From an uncultured Clostridia bacterium (lineage in GTDB: Bacteria; Bacillota; Clostridia; Christensenellales; Pumilibacteraceae), in assembly GCA_947632125.1 (NCBI GenBank), contig CANRNV010000004.1:1-55437 (forward strand): DNA of 55,437 bases, given 5' to 3'. A program made the position numbers and the translations under genes. This document shows positions 25,256 through 33,999 of the stretch, piece by piece. Below the pieces are notes generated by a model. It ran no database searches. It was not told the origin of the DNA and saw nothing but the letters and a program-made list of their open reading frames with translations. Each line of letters opens with the position of its first letter. Position 1 is the first letter of the stretch.

Positions 25256-27279
25256 GAATTTTTGTCCTTTATGAATTTGACGATATAGACTATGGCGAAA
25301 ACGAGCATTATCGGCAGAGCGGTAAAGCAGAAGCCGTTAAAGTCGAGCAAAACGTCGCTCATCGACGGACCTCTGTTGGGCGTGATCATTTGGATAAGCT
25401 CCGTCAAACCCGCCAGAGAGAAGCCGGCGACAAGGACGGTGGGAAATGCAATGTACTTGCGCCTTATCAGCAGCATAAACGCCACCGAGGCAAAGATGCC
25501 CGTAATCAAGAACGCGGCAAAGTGCCCCAGCCCCTTGCGTATCAACCTGCCGTAATTGCTCACCGTGTCGCTCAGCCGTTGCTCGACGACCTCGATACTC
25601 ACGGTAAACACTTGCTCATTGGGCGAGAAGCCGTCGGAGTACGTCACCGTTATGTCGGCAACACCTTTTTTGCGTGCATAGACCACATTGTCCGTCACGG
25701 TCAGCACGTTTTCGTCGGACGAGGCGAGCTCGAAGTCGAAGTACGAGGCATTTATGCCGAATACGGGCAAGATAAAAGCCGAAGAGTTCATGGGCATGGT
25801 CGCTTCATAACCGTTCCCGTCCGAGGTGAGGTCGTCGACCCCGTCAAAGCTTAGACCCGTGACGTCGAGCAAATTGTAAGCCGTAAGCGTCACCGAGCCC
25901 GACTTTCCTTGGGCAAAGGCGGTTATTGTGACGCTCCCCGCCTTGAAAAACGACACGACACCGTTGTCGATGACGGCGGTATGCTCGTCGCTCGAAACCC
26001 AGCTTACGTCGGCTTGGGCGAAAACGGGTCGGGCGATGCAACCTAGGGGATAGTCCTCGCCTATGATGGGCTCGTGGTTCGGTACGAGAATATCTATCTC
26101 GGACACGGGCGGGATCTTCACCTCGACCGTGACGAGCGCGGACACCTCGCCGACCTTGATCGTCACCGTTGCCGTGCCCTCTTCCGAGCCGTAAATTCGC
26201 CCGACCGAGTCGACGGAAACGACGCCGCCCTCGCAAAAGTACTCGGGCTCGGAGTAAGCGGGCGCACCGTCATCGGTCATCGTTATATCCAAGGAGCGGT
26301 ATTCGCCCTTGTATAAGGTGAGGTCGGAGGCGACAATGCCCGTCACGTGATCGCTAAGCGCTTCGCCCGAAGCAACGACGTTGAGCGCGAACCGCTTGCC
26401 GCCCACCGTCGCCGTCACGGTGAATGAGCCGCTCCTTACCGGCATGACGTAAAACCAGTCGGAAGCGATAAAGCATAACGGTATGTCCGAACTCCATTCC
26501 ACATTTCGAGGACCGGAAATAAGACAGTTTATCTTTACCTTTTCGCCCACCGAGGCGGAAAGTTCGGTTATTTTCTCGTCGCCGAGCATAAAATCGAGCG
26601 TCGAATCAACACCCCGAACGGTGATCTCCGTTTGGGACATCACCTCGTCGCCGATAGAGGCGAAAATGACGGCAACGCCCTCGCTTACACCCGTTACGCG
26701 ATTGCCGTCGACAGTAAGACATGGCGAGCTCGACGACAGAGTGTAGTCGCATTGGGAGTAAAAGGGGATAAACGAGGCGGAAACCATTGCCGTTTCGCCC
26801 ACATCGATAAATGTAGGCGCGTGTATCGTGACTTCGCTCGGAGTTGCCTTTTTTACGTTGAAGCAAAACGAGTTTTTGATCCGCTCGTCGACAAGACTTA
26901 CCGCCGTCACGGTGACCTCGCCCTCGCCGAGAAAGGTGATGACGCCGTCCTCGCCGACAGTTGCCTCGCCGTCGACGAGCCACTTCACTTGCTTAAAGGT
27001 GGTGTTTTCGGGCTCGAAGTGCGGGACAAGCGGAAAACTTTGATTTACGCATACGGCAGCGTCGGGCGAGTTGCCGCTAAGATCGGTCAATATAAGGCTT
27101 TCGGGCTCGACAATCTTGTCGACGGGTACATCCAACAGGTCACCGAACTTATCCGAGTGCGCGCCCGAGATCTTGCCGGGCATGGACGACTCGATTATAA
27201 GTACAAGCGCACATAAAATAAATGCGGCAAGAGCGCCGTATTTAATTAAATCTATGATTGAGATTTTGAATTTCTTCAT
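25246..27279 (-). CDS. VanZ-like membrane protein with an Ig-like (Big2) insertion
   Basis: The 677-residue protein has an N-terminal membrane helix (about 10-31) followed by IIESSMPGKISGAHSDKFGD, which matches the first part of VanZ-family proteins. The rest of the VanZ domain appears only after residue 570: IRKGLGHFAAFLITG, a helix, ELIQMITPNRGPSMSDVLLD and a last helix. Between them lie about 500 residues of Thr/Val/Ser-rich strands with repeated AVIDNG, GTATVTI and SGSVTLTAY patterns typical of four to six bacterial Ig-like (Big2) domains. These would sit outside the cell in the first VanZ loop. VanZ relatives affect lipid head-group and glycopeptide exposure; the role here is unknown. 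The start overlaps the araC stop (ATGA). Confidence 0.8.
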   Translation of the reverse strand: MKKFKISIIDLIKYGALAAFILCALVLIIESSMPGKISGAHSDKFGDLLDVPVDKIVEPESLILTDLSGNSPDAAVCVNQSFPLVPHFEPENTTFKQVKWLVDGEATVGEDGVITFLGEGEVTVTAVSLVDERIKNSFCFNVKKATPSEVTIHAPTFIDVGETAMVSASFIPFYSQCDYTLSSSSPCLTVDGNRVTGVSEGVAVIFASIGDEVMSQTEITVRGVDSTLDFMLGDEKITELSASVGEKVKINCLISGPRNVEWSSDIPLCFIASDWFYVMPVRSGSFTVTATVGGKRFALNVVASGEALSDHVTGIVASDLTLYKGEYRSLDITMTDDGAPAYSEPEYFCEGGVVSVDSVGRIYGSEEGTATVTIKVGEVSALVTVEVKIPPVSEIDILVPNHEPIIGEDYPLGCIARPVFAQADVSWVSSDEHTAVIDNGVVSFFKAGSVTITAFAQGKSGSVTLTAYNLLDVTGLSFDGVDDLTSDGNGYEATMPMNSSAFILPVFGINASYFDFELASSDENVLTVTDNVVYARKKGVADITVTYSDGFSPNEQVFTVSIEVVEQRLSDTVSNYGRLIRKGLGHFAAFLITGIFASVAFMLLIRRKYIAFPTVLVAGFSLAGLTELIQMITPNRGPSMSDVLLDFNGFCFTALPIMLVFAIVYIVKFIKDKNSRS

Positions 27280-28103
27280 TTTCTTCTTTTACCCAATTGA
27301 GATTGTCGATATTTAAGGGGGGACATTCCGAGGTACTTTTTGAACACCTTGCAAAAATAGCACGTGTCCGAATAGCCGCATCGCTCCGCCACTTCCTTAA
27401 TGGGTACGCCCGTAAGTATCAGCGACTTCGCCTTTTCCAATCGCTTGTATTGCAAGTAGCGCACGGGCGGCATCGAGAGCTTTTCCTTAAAGATGTGCGT
27501 AAGATAGTACTTGTTGATTTTCAGCAGCTCGCACACTTCCTCGATATTGTTTATTGTCATATAGTTGTTGTCGAAATATTCCTTTGCTTCGTAAAACTGC
27601 TTGTTTTTCATAAGCAGCTTGCCTATGTCGACGACGGCGTGGCGCAGCGCGGTGATGATGACTACCTCGGACAGATCGTCCTCCATCTTCTTGCTGCACA
27701 GTTCGCCATTGAGCCGTTCGCTCATTATGGCGTTAAGACACGAACGCAAAAGGTCGCAGTCGTTGCCCTCGATATTGACGATACAAAACGGGTCGGGAAT
27801 AAGGTCGTTTTTGCGCATACCCGAAAGCAGCACCTCGGCTATGCCCATATGGACGATCGAACTTTCGCCCGAATTTTCGCCCGCGAACATATAATCGCTG
27901 TGGAGCGTGCCCTTACTTACAATGATGAGGTCGCCCGTTTTAATGGGATACTCGTGGTTTTCGACGGTGAACTTGCCGCTTCCTTGCCCGACGAAAATCA
28001 ACTCCGGATGTTCGTGCGTGTGCGGAGTTTTTTCGGCGCCGACCGTGACATAAGCGAGGGTGGGGCGATGACGGAATATGTTCTTTTTGGATTCTGTACT
28101 CAT
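27276..28103 (-). CDS. AraC-family transcriptional regulator with cupin sensor
   Basis: The 275-residue product has an N-terminal cupin (residues 15-90; HTHEHPELIFVGQGSGKF with the His cluster that usually forms the ligand or metal site) and a C-terminal pair of helix-turn-helices (about 175-270; NIEEVCELLKINKYYLTHIFKE and PIKEVAERCGYSDTCYFCKVFKKYLGMSP). Such proteins usually activate genes in response to a small molecule, often a sugar. It sits between parA (5 bp upstream) and the VanZ/Ig gene (4-bp ATGA overlap), so all three are probably one transcript. The likely target is its own operon, an inference. Confidence 0.93.
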   Translation of the reverse strand: MSTESKKNIFRHRPTLAYVTVGAEKTPHTHEHPELIFVGQGSGKFTVENHEYPIKTGDLIIVSKGTLHSDYMFAGENSGESSIVHMGIAEVLLSGMRKNDLIPDPFCIVNIEGNDCDLLRSCLNAIMSERLNGELCSKKMEDDLSEVVIITALRHAVVDIGKLLMKNKQFYEAKEYFDNNYMTINNIEEVCELLKINKYYLTHIFKEKLSMPPVRYLQYKRLEKAKSLILTGVPIKEVAERCGYSDTCYFCKVFKKYLGMSPLKYRQSQLGKRRK

Positions 28104-28108
28104 TTTCG

Positions 28109-28930
28109 TTATCTTTGCGGTTTACGTCTAAGCGCATTCATGCTGACGATTTTTTGATACGTTGTGTCGCCGTTCCGTTCCAGAAATTCCTCGGCAAACG
28201 CTTTGTAGGCGATAGAGCCGGTGCATCGAGGCTCGAACTGCATAATTGGCATACCGTAGCTTGGAGCCTCGCCGAGCTTTACGTTCCTCGGGATGCGGTG
28301 TGCGTATACGCTCTTGCCGAAGTACTTGATGATCTCGGCGGTGACGCTTGCAACGAGGTTGCTTCGCCCATCGTACATGGTGAGCAAAACGCCCTCGACT
28401 TCGAGCGACGGGTTGAGGTGCTTTTTGGCGAGCCTTATGGTGTTCATCAATTGGCTTAGTCCCTCGAGGGCAAAGAACTCGCCCTGAATGGGGATAAGGA
28501 TACTGTCGGCTGCCGTCAGAGCGTTTACCGTAAGCAAGGCAAGCGACGGAGGGCAGTCGATGAATATGTAGTCGTACTTGTTTTTGAGCGGTTGAAGATT
28601 TTTGCGCAGGACCTTTTCCCTTGACTGAACGCCGATAAGTTCGATTTCCGCACCCGCAAGGTCGATATTGGAGGGGATGATGTCGAGATTGGTTACGCAC
28701 GTGTGAGCGATGGCATCTCTTGCCGTGCAGTCGCCCACGAGCATGTTGTACACCGAATGATGAATGTCTTTTTTGTTAAGTCCGATACCGCTCGTGCAAT
28801 TGCCCTGTGGGTCGATGTCCACCATAAGGGTCTTTTTGCCCATGGCGGCAAGGAAGCTGCTGAGATTGATGCAAGTGGTTGTTTTCCCTACGCCGCCCTT
28901 TTGGTTGGCGACGGCAATTATTTTTGACAT
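28109..28930 (-). CDS. parA: ParA/Soj-family ATPase without a parB partner here
   Basis: The 273-residue product has the deviant Walker A KGGVGKTT (Lys11 and Lys16), DIDPQGNCTSG, and the DCPPSLALLTVNAL Walker B region of ParA/Soj proteins, which bind DNA as ATP dimers and move cargo such as chromosomal origins or protein clusters. No parB, parS-like site or rsmG/mnmG cluster is present; the downstream genes are an AraC regulator and a VanZ/Ig membrane protein. It may be the chromosomal Soj in an unusual location or an orphan ParA positioning another cargo. The ATG has a weak AGGT site. It is divergent from ecfA1. Confidence 0.92.
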   Translation of the reverse strand: MSKIIAVANQKGGVGKTTTCINLSSFLAAMGKKTLMVDIDPQGNCTSGIGLNKKDIHHSVYNMLVGDCTARDAIAHTCVTNLDIIPSNIDLAGAEIELIGVQSREKVLRKNLQPLKNKYDYIFIDCPPSLALLTVNALTAADSILIPIQGEFFALEGLSQLMNTIRLAKKHLNPSLEVEGVLLTMYDGRSNLVASVTAEIIKYFGKSVYAHRIPRNVKLGEAPSYGMPIMQFEPRCTGSIAYKAFAEEFLERNGDTTYQKIVSMNALRRKPQR

Positions 28931-29052
28931 AATACCTCGATATAAAAATAGGATATTCCATATTCATTTTATCACAATAAACAAAAAAATGCAATAGATA
29001 TGGCACCTAAAATTTAATTTTTTTTGAAACCGTTTTTTTCCCGCTGTTTTCG

Positions 29053-29081
29053 TTGAAATTTAATAAAAAATGTGCTATGAT
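29053..29081 (+). promoter_or_regulatory. Promoter predicting a leaderless ecfA1 transcript
   Basis: TTGAAA (29053-29058), 17-bp spacer, TATGAT (29076-29081), then ATAGCA and the ATG at 29088. The usual start point coincides with the start codon, and no Shine-Dalgarno is present. Confidence 0.75.
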
Positions 29082-29087
29082 ATAGCA

Positions 29088-29915
29088 ATGAGTTTTATTG
29101 AGTTCGACAACGTGAGTTATTCCTATTCGGCGGGCACCAAAAACGAGGTCAAAGCCGTAAAAAACGTTTCCTTTTCCATCGAGAAAGGGGAACTTGTCGC
29201 TCTTGTCGGGCACAACGGCAGCGGCAAGAGCACCATCGCCAAGCTTATGAACGGGCTATTGTTGCCTCAAAGCGGGTTGGTGAAAGTGAACGGGCTCGAT
29301 ACCGCCGACAAAAAGAATTTGTTTGACATACGCAAAAGCGTGGGCATAGTGTTCCAAAACCCAGACAACCAAATGGTCGCGACGATAATCGAGGACGACG
29401 TGGCGTTCGGACCCGAAAACCTCGGGCTCGATCCCAAGGAGATAAGGGAGAGGGTGGACTTCGCCCTAAAAAGCGTGGGAATGTACGAGTATCGAGAGGA
29501 CGCCCCCTTTCGGCTTTCGGGCGGGCAGAAGCAGCGCATAGCGATAGCGGGCGTGCTGGCTATCTGTCCCGAGGCGATGGTGCTCGACGAGAGCACGTCC
29601 ATGCTCGACCCCACGGGGAAAAAGGAGATAATGGAAGTCGTCACACGGCTCAACCGCGAAAAGGGAATGACCGTTATCATGATAACGCACTTTATGGAAG
29701 AGGCGGCGCTTTGCGACAAGATAATCGTGATGAACGACGGCTCGGTCGCTCTCAGCGGCGGGCGGCAGACGCTCTATGACGACAGGCTGGTGGAATTGGG
29801 GCTCAAACTGCCGATGAGCTGCTCGGTGGCAAAGCGACTTAATAAAAGCGGAATGAACGTCGGCGAGGTTTACACTCCCGAGCAATTGGCGGAGGCAATA
29901 TGTCGATCGTTGTAA
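29088..29915 (+). CDS. ecfA1: ECF transporter ATPase EcfA1
   Basis: This is one of two ABC ATPases powering the shared energy-coupling module of ECF vitamin and metal transporters. In the 275-residue product Walker A is GHNGSGKST (41-49), the Q-loop FQNPDNQM carries the EcfA-typical DNQ, the signature is LSGGQKQR, and Walker B is MVLDESTSMLDP. The start at 29088 aligns with homologues (MSFIEFDNVSYSY); there is no ribosome-binding site, and the promoter spacing predicts a leaderless mRNA. ecfA2 begins inside its last 16 bases. No substrate-binding S component is next to it, as is usual for the shared (group II) modules. Confidence 0.95.
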   Translation: MSFIEFDNVSYSYSAGTKNEVKAVKNVSFSIEKGELVALVGHNGSGKSTIAKLMNGLLLPQSGLVKVNGLDTADKKNLFDIRKSVGIVFQNPDNQMVATIIEDDVAFGPENLGLDPKEIRERVDFALKSVGMYEYREDAPFRLSGGQKQRIAIAGVLAICPEAMVLDESTSMLDPTGKKEIMEVVTRLNREKGMTVIMITHFMEEAALCDKIIVMNDGSVALSGGRQTLYDDRLVELGLKLPMSCSVAKRLNKSGMNVGEVYTPEQLAEAICRSL

Positions 29916-30748
29916 AGGACCTTACGTATATATATTCGCCGGGCACTCCGTTCGAGCGCAAGGCTCTCGACGGCGTGACTTTCACCATAGAGGACGGCGA
30001 CTTTTTCGGCATAGTCGGGCGCACGGGCAGCGGCAAAAGCACGCTTATAAGCCACTTTAACGGGCTCATCAAGCTGATGAACGGCTCGCTTATCGTCGAG
30101 GGGATCGACCTATCCGAAAAGTACGACTACAAAAAGCTGCGTAGCCAAGTGGGCATGGTCTTTCAATATCCCGAGTACCAACTGTTCGACGAAACGGTCG
30201 AAAAGGATGTGGGCTTCGGACCCAAGAACTTGGGACTGTCCGCCGCCGAGATCGCCGAGCGGGCAAAAAACGCGATCGAACTTGTCGGGCTGGACTATCG
30301 GGAGATAAAGGACAGGTCGCCCTTCGAACTGAGCGGCGGGCAAATGCGCCGAGTCGCTCTTGCCGGCGTCTTGGCAATGAAGCCGAAAACGCTCATTCTC
30401 GACGAGCCGACTGCGGGGCTCGACCCAAAGGGCAAAGAGGAGATAATGCAGCTTCTTTTGAGGATAAAGCGCGAGTGCCCCACCATAGTCATGATCTCGC
30501 ACAATATGGACGAGGTATCCTCGTACTGCAACCGCATAGCCGTGCTCGGCGGGGGCAAGCTTAAAGGCGTGTTTTCGCCCAAGGAGCTTTTCGACAAGGA
30601 AGAGCTCGTCGCCGAGGCGGGGCTCAGCCTCCCCATGCCCGCGTATATATCCAAGCTGCTCGTTGAGCGTGGATTAAACGTTTCGGCAAGCAGCGAGGAC
30701 GAGCTCGTACAGTCGATTTTGTCGATTTGGGGTGCGAAAAATGCGTGA
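29900..30748 (+). CDS. ecfA2: ECF transporter ATPase EcfA2
   Basis: The second ATPase of the energy-coupling module, forming a heterodimer with EcfA1. The 282-residue product has Walker A GRTGSGKST, FQYPEYQLF in the Q-loop (EcfA2-type), signature ELSGGQMRR and Walker B LILDEPTAGLDP. Its start overlaps ecfA1 by 16 bp with a GGAGG just upstream, and its end overlaps ecfT by 8 bp, so the three subunits are translationally coupled, matching their fixed stoichiometry. Confidence 0.95.
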   Translation: MSIVVKDLTYIYSPGTPFERKALDGVTFTIEDGDFFGIVGRTGSGKSTLISHFNGLIKLMNGSLIVEGIDLSEKYDYKKLRSQVGMVFQYPEYQLFDETVEKDVGFGPKNLGLSAAEIAERAKNAIELVGLDYREIKDRSPFELSGGQMRRVALAGVLAMKPKTLILDEPTAGLDPKGKEEIMQLLLRIKRECPTIVMISHNMDEVSSYCNRIAVLGGGKLKGVFSPKELFDKEELVAEAGLSLPMPAYISKLLVERGLNVSASSEDELVQSILSIWGAKNA

Positions 30749-31643
30749 CGTTTCGTTTGGACAATACTACCCGAGCAAGTCTGTCGTTCACAGAATGGAC
30801 GCTCGGATAAAGATAATAATTTCGCTGTGCTACATCGTGTTGCTTATACTCGTGCCGACAATCGACCGCTTTTTGGACAAGGGGCGGCTCGGCGACTATA
30901 TCGTAAGCGTCGGAGCGACTTTTATCGTCATCATTCTGTTTTTGCTTATGGTCACGCTCATAAGCAAGGTGCCGCCGCTTAAAGTGCTCAAAAGCGTGAA
31001 GTCGGTGATATTTCTCGTGATTTTCACCGCCGTGATCTTGGTGCTGTTTTACGGCGGAACGTCCAATCACATCTATTTCCATAAGGGCATAATCAATATT
31101 TCGCTCGAGGGCATAATCAACTCTATCGCCATGGCGATAAGGCTGTTTTTGCTCGTTATGGGTCCGTCGCTGCTTACGCTTACTACCACGCCCGTGGAAC
31201 TCACCGACGGCATCGAGAGCCTGCTTAAACCGCTCAAACTCATCAAGGTGCCCGTGCACGAGATCGCGCTTATTATGAGCATAGCGCTTAGGCTTATTCC
31301 CAACCTCATCGAGGAAGCCGACAAGATCCGCTCGGCTCAAAAGGCGCGCTGTGCCGACTTCGACAGCGGCAACATCTTCAAGCGGGCAAAGGCGATGCTG
31401 CCCATACTCGTCCCGCTGCTCATCTCATCGTTTCGTCGGGCGGACGAACTCGCCTACGCCATGGATTCGAGGTGCTATCGCGGGGCAAAGGGTAGGACGC
31501 GCATGAAGATAATGCGCCTCGGAATAAGGGATTTATTCGGAATGTTGTTCTTTGCGGCAATGTTCTTTGTCGCGCTGATGTTTATTTACGACTTTTTCGG
31601 CGTGTCGACCGCGCTTGCCAACCTCGCTTATTCGCTGATATGA
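30741..31643 (+). CDS. ecfT: ECF transporter transmembrane component EcfT
   Basis: EcfT is the scaffold subunit that links the ATPases to exchangeable S components in the membrane. The 300-residue product has five to six membrane helices (about 27-45, 53-78, 92-115, 130-160 and 265-290) and the C-terminal coupling helices with RRADELAYAMDSRCYRGAKGRT, where the conserved Ala-Arg-Gly triplet is replaced by Ser-Arg-Cys. A GTG three codons upstream is an alternative start. truA overlaps its stop codon by four bases. Confidence 0.93.
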   Translation: MRDVSFGQYYPSKSVVHRMDARIKIIISLCYIVLLILVPTIDRFLDKGRLGDYIVSVGATFIVIILFLLMVTLISKVPPLKVLKSVKSVIFLVIFTAVILVLFYGGTSNHIYFHKGIINISLEGIINSIAMAIRLFLLVMGPSLLTLTTTPVELTDGIESLLKPLKLIKVPVHEIALIMSIALRLIPNLIEEADKIRSAQKARCADFDSGNIFKRAKAMLPILVPLLISSFRRADELAYAMDSRCYRGAKGRTRMKIMRLGIRDLFGMLFFAAMFFVALMFIYDFFGVSTALANLAYSLI

Positions 31644-32374
31644 GAATAAAACTTACGATAGAATACGACGGAACCGCCTTTTGCGGCTGGCAAACCCAGC
31701 CGTCTTTGCGCACCGTTCAGTCCGAACTCGAAGCGGCAATATCGAAGCTTACGGGCAGTCCCGCTTCGGTGACGGCGAGCGGCAGAACAGACGCGGGCGT
31801 GCACGCTCTCGGTCAGGTGGCGCACTTCGACACCGACAAGGATATGGGCAAAAAGTTCGTCGGTGGGCTCAACTACTACCTGCCCGACGACATTCGCGTG
31901 CGCTCCGCCGAGGTGGTGCCAAGCGACTTTCACGCTCGTTTTTCGGCAAAACGCAAGACGTACATCTATCTTATGTACGAGGCGGACTTCGACAGCCCCA
32001 TTTTGAGGAACAGGGCGACGCGAACTCCTCCGCTTTGCGTCGAGGCGATGGAAGCTGCCGCCAAACGCTTTTTGGGCAAAAACGACTTTGTCGCATTTAG
32101 GAGCACGGGCTCGGACACTCTTACCACGGTTAGGACGGTTTACGAGGCGAGCGTGGAGCGTCGTGGCGGCTTTATCGTCTTTTCGGTGACTGCCGACGGC
32201 TTTTTGTACAATATGGTGCGAAAAATGGCTGCGGCGCTCATCGAGGTGGGGTGCGGAAAAATGGACGCTTTGGACGTTGGCGCACTGCTGAGCGGCGACG
32301 CCTCGTTTACCAAAGTGGCTCCGCCGAATGGACTGTACTTATATAAGGTGGAATATGAAAAGGCGACCGATTAA
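31640..32374 (+). CDS. truA: tRNA pseudouridine synthase A
   Basis: TruA makes pseudouridine at positions 38-40 of the tRNA anticodon arm. The 244-residue product shows IEYDGTAFCGWQ near the N-terminus and SGRTDAGVHALGQ with the catalytic Asp51, and the C-terminal FLYNMVRKM motif. It overlaps ecfT by ATGA. The order ecfA1-ecfA2-ecfT-truA is common in Firmicutes, supporting both assignments. The MATE gene starts inside its last 20 bases. Confidence 0.97.
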   Translation: MRIKLTIEYDGTAFCGWQTQPSLRTVQSELEAAISKLTGSPASVTASGRTDAGVHALGQVAHFDTDKDMGKKFVGGLNYYLPDDIRVRSAEVVPSDFHARFSAKRKTYIYLMYEADFDSPILRNRATRTPPLCVEAMEAAAKRFLGKNDFVAFRSTGSDTLTTVRTVYEASVERRGGFIVFSVTADGFLYNMVRKMAAALIEVGCGKMDALDVGALLSGDASFTKVAPPNGLYLYKVEYEKATD

Positions 32375-33704
32375 GCTATCCGAGCACTTCAACTTCATTA
32401 CGCTAATTAGGTTCACGCTTCCGAGCATAATAATGCTGGTGTTCACTTCCGTTTACGGCGTGGTGGACGGCTTTTTCGTGTCCAATTTCGCGGGCAAAGC
32501 GGAGTTCACCGCCGTCAACTTTATCATGCCCTTTTTGATGGCGCTCGGCAGCGTCGGCTTTATGCTCGGGGCGGGCGGAAGCGCACTCATCGCCAAGTTT
32601 CTCGGCGAGGGCAACGGCGAAAAAGCCAACAGGGTCTTTTCCTTTTTGGTGTACATATCCGTCGCCGTCGGAGCGGTGCTTTGCGGAGTGGGCATCGCCG
32701 TGATACGACCGGTCGCGAGGCTGCTCGGGGCGGACGGGGAACTGCTCGACAATTGCGTGCTTTACGGGCGGATAATCCTCATTGCCTTGCCCGCATTCAT
32801 TCTTCAATACGAATTTCAATGCCTGTTTGCCACAGCCGAGCGTCCCAAACTCGGACTGTACGTCACGTTGGCTTCGGGGCTTACCAACTTTGCCCTCGAC
32901 GCCCTCTTTATCGCCGTTTTCAAGTGGGGGCTTGTCGGAGCGGCGTCTGCGACTGCCCTGGGGCAAGTGGTGGGCGGCGTGCTGCCCGTCATCTACTTTG
33001 CCCGCAAAAACGGCAGCTTACTCAGGCTCGGAAAGTGCGGATTTGAGGGACGTGCATTGATAAAAGCCGTCGCCAACGGCTCGTCCGAACTGCTCAGCAA
33101 CATCTCCATGTCCATTGTGGGAATGCTTTACAACCTCCAACTTATGCATTACTCGGGCGAGGACGGCGTGGCGGCTTACGGCGTGCTTATGTACGTGGGC
33201 TTTGTGTTCGTCGCCGTCTTTATCGGCTATTCGGTGGGCGTTGCGCCCATCGTAAGCTACAATTACGGGGCGAAAGCTTACGACGAACTGAAAGCGCTGT
33301 TTGTAAAAAACCTTATCGTCATTTCGGTGACCGCTCTTGTTATGTTCGGTACGGCGGAACTGCTCGGCGGGACCATATCCCGCGTCTTTGTGGGCTACGA
33401 CGAGGGGCTGCTTTCAATGACGAAAAGAGCCTTTGGGTTCTATTCGTTCTCGTTTCTGTTTGCGGGCTTTTCCATATTCGGCTCATCGTTTTTCACCGCT
33501 CTTAACAGCGGACTGTTTTCGGCGACGATCTCCTTTTTGCGTGCGCTCGTCTTTCCCGTCATAGCGGTGTTCGCCTTGCCGCCCATCCTTAACTTGGACG
33601 GAATATGGCTTTCGATCGTCGCCGCCGAAGTCCCCGCCGCACTGATTTCCGCTTGTCTGCTTTTTTGCAACAGACGCCGCTTCCACTACTTCGACAAGAC
33701 GTGA
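32355..33704 (+). CDS. MATE-family multidrug/metabolite exporter
   Basis: The 449-residue product has twelve predicted membrane helices in two related halves and the MATE pattern: VYGVVDGFFVSNFAG in the first helix hairpin, LPAFILQYEFQCLFATAERPKLGLY in the middle and GYSVGVAPIVSYNYGAKAYDELK in the second half. MATE proteins export drugs or metabolites in exchange for Na+ or H+. The ATG at 32355 is chosen because AAGGTGG precedes it at five bases; it overlaps truA by 20 bp. No terminator is evident after the stop, but the next promoter (33740) follows within 40 bp. Confidence 0.92.
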   Translation: MKRRPIKLSEHFNFITLIRFTLPSIIMLVFTSVYGVVDGFFVSNFAGKAEFTAVNFIMPFLMALGSVGFMLGAGGSALIAKFLGEGNGEKANRVFSFLVYISVAVGAVLCGVGIAVIRPVARLLGADGELLDNCVLYGRIILIALPAFILQYEFQCLFATAERPKLGLYVTLASGLTNFALDALFIAVFKWGLVGAASATALGQVVGGVLPVIYFARKNGSLLRLGKCGFEGRALIKAVANGSSELLSNISMSIVGMLYNLQLMHYSGEDGVAAYGVLMYVGFVFVAVFIGYSVGVAPIVSYNYGAKAYDELKALFVKNLIVISVTALVMFGTAELLGGTISRVFVGYDEGLLSMTKRAFGFYSFSFLFAGFSIFGSSFFTALNSGLFSATISFLRALVFPVIAVFALPPILNLDGIWLSIVAAEVPAALISACLLFCNRRRFHYFDKT

Positions 33705-33739
33705 CAAAACAGTAAAAGTGAAGCTATCTCAAATTCCCT

Positions 33740-33769
33740 TGACAAAATATTAGGCTATGTGGTATACTA
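33740..33769 (+). promoter_or_regulatory. Strong promoter of the structured RNA
   Basis: TTGACA consensus (33740-33745), 18-bp spacer, TATACT (33764-33769); the expected start point falls at about 33776, the first base of the outer helix. Confidence 0.85.
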
Positions 33770-33775
33770 TATTTG

Positions 33776-33999
33776 CCAAACAAGTTTAATATTTTTTTAA
33801 GGAAGGTACAGGTTTTATGAATTTGTAGTAGAGGGAGAAGTATATACTGCTATCATAGCGGAAATAATAAAGAGATAATTAATGTTAGGATTTGGTAAAA
33901 ATGCAAATTCCAATATATTGGTTATCTCTTGGTTTTGCTATTGCATAAACCTGTACCGTATATAAACTTGTTTGGCGACAATCGGAGTTTGCGTTTTTC
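33776..33999 (+). ncRNA. Candidate structured noncoding or leader RNA, rod-like
   Basis: The ends pair: GCCAAACAAGTTTA (33776-33789) is the exact reverse complement of 33963-33976. Inside it GGTACAGGTTTTATG pairs with CATAAACCTGTACC (one bulge), then TAGCGGAA with TTTTGCTA, AGAGATAA with TTATCTCT, and GGATTTG with CAAATTCC, giving one long interrupted rod with a large one-sided bulge (GUAGUAGAGGGAGAAG) on the 5' strand. A consensus promoter starts at its first base and a UUCG-loop terminator follows. The outline recalls 6S RNA, but I cannot match known 6S sequence signatures. A leader controlling the lipoprotein gene downstream is the alternative. A three-codon frame (ATG AAT TTG TAG) preceded by AAGGAAGG sits in the 5' strand. 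Confidence 0.6.
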
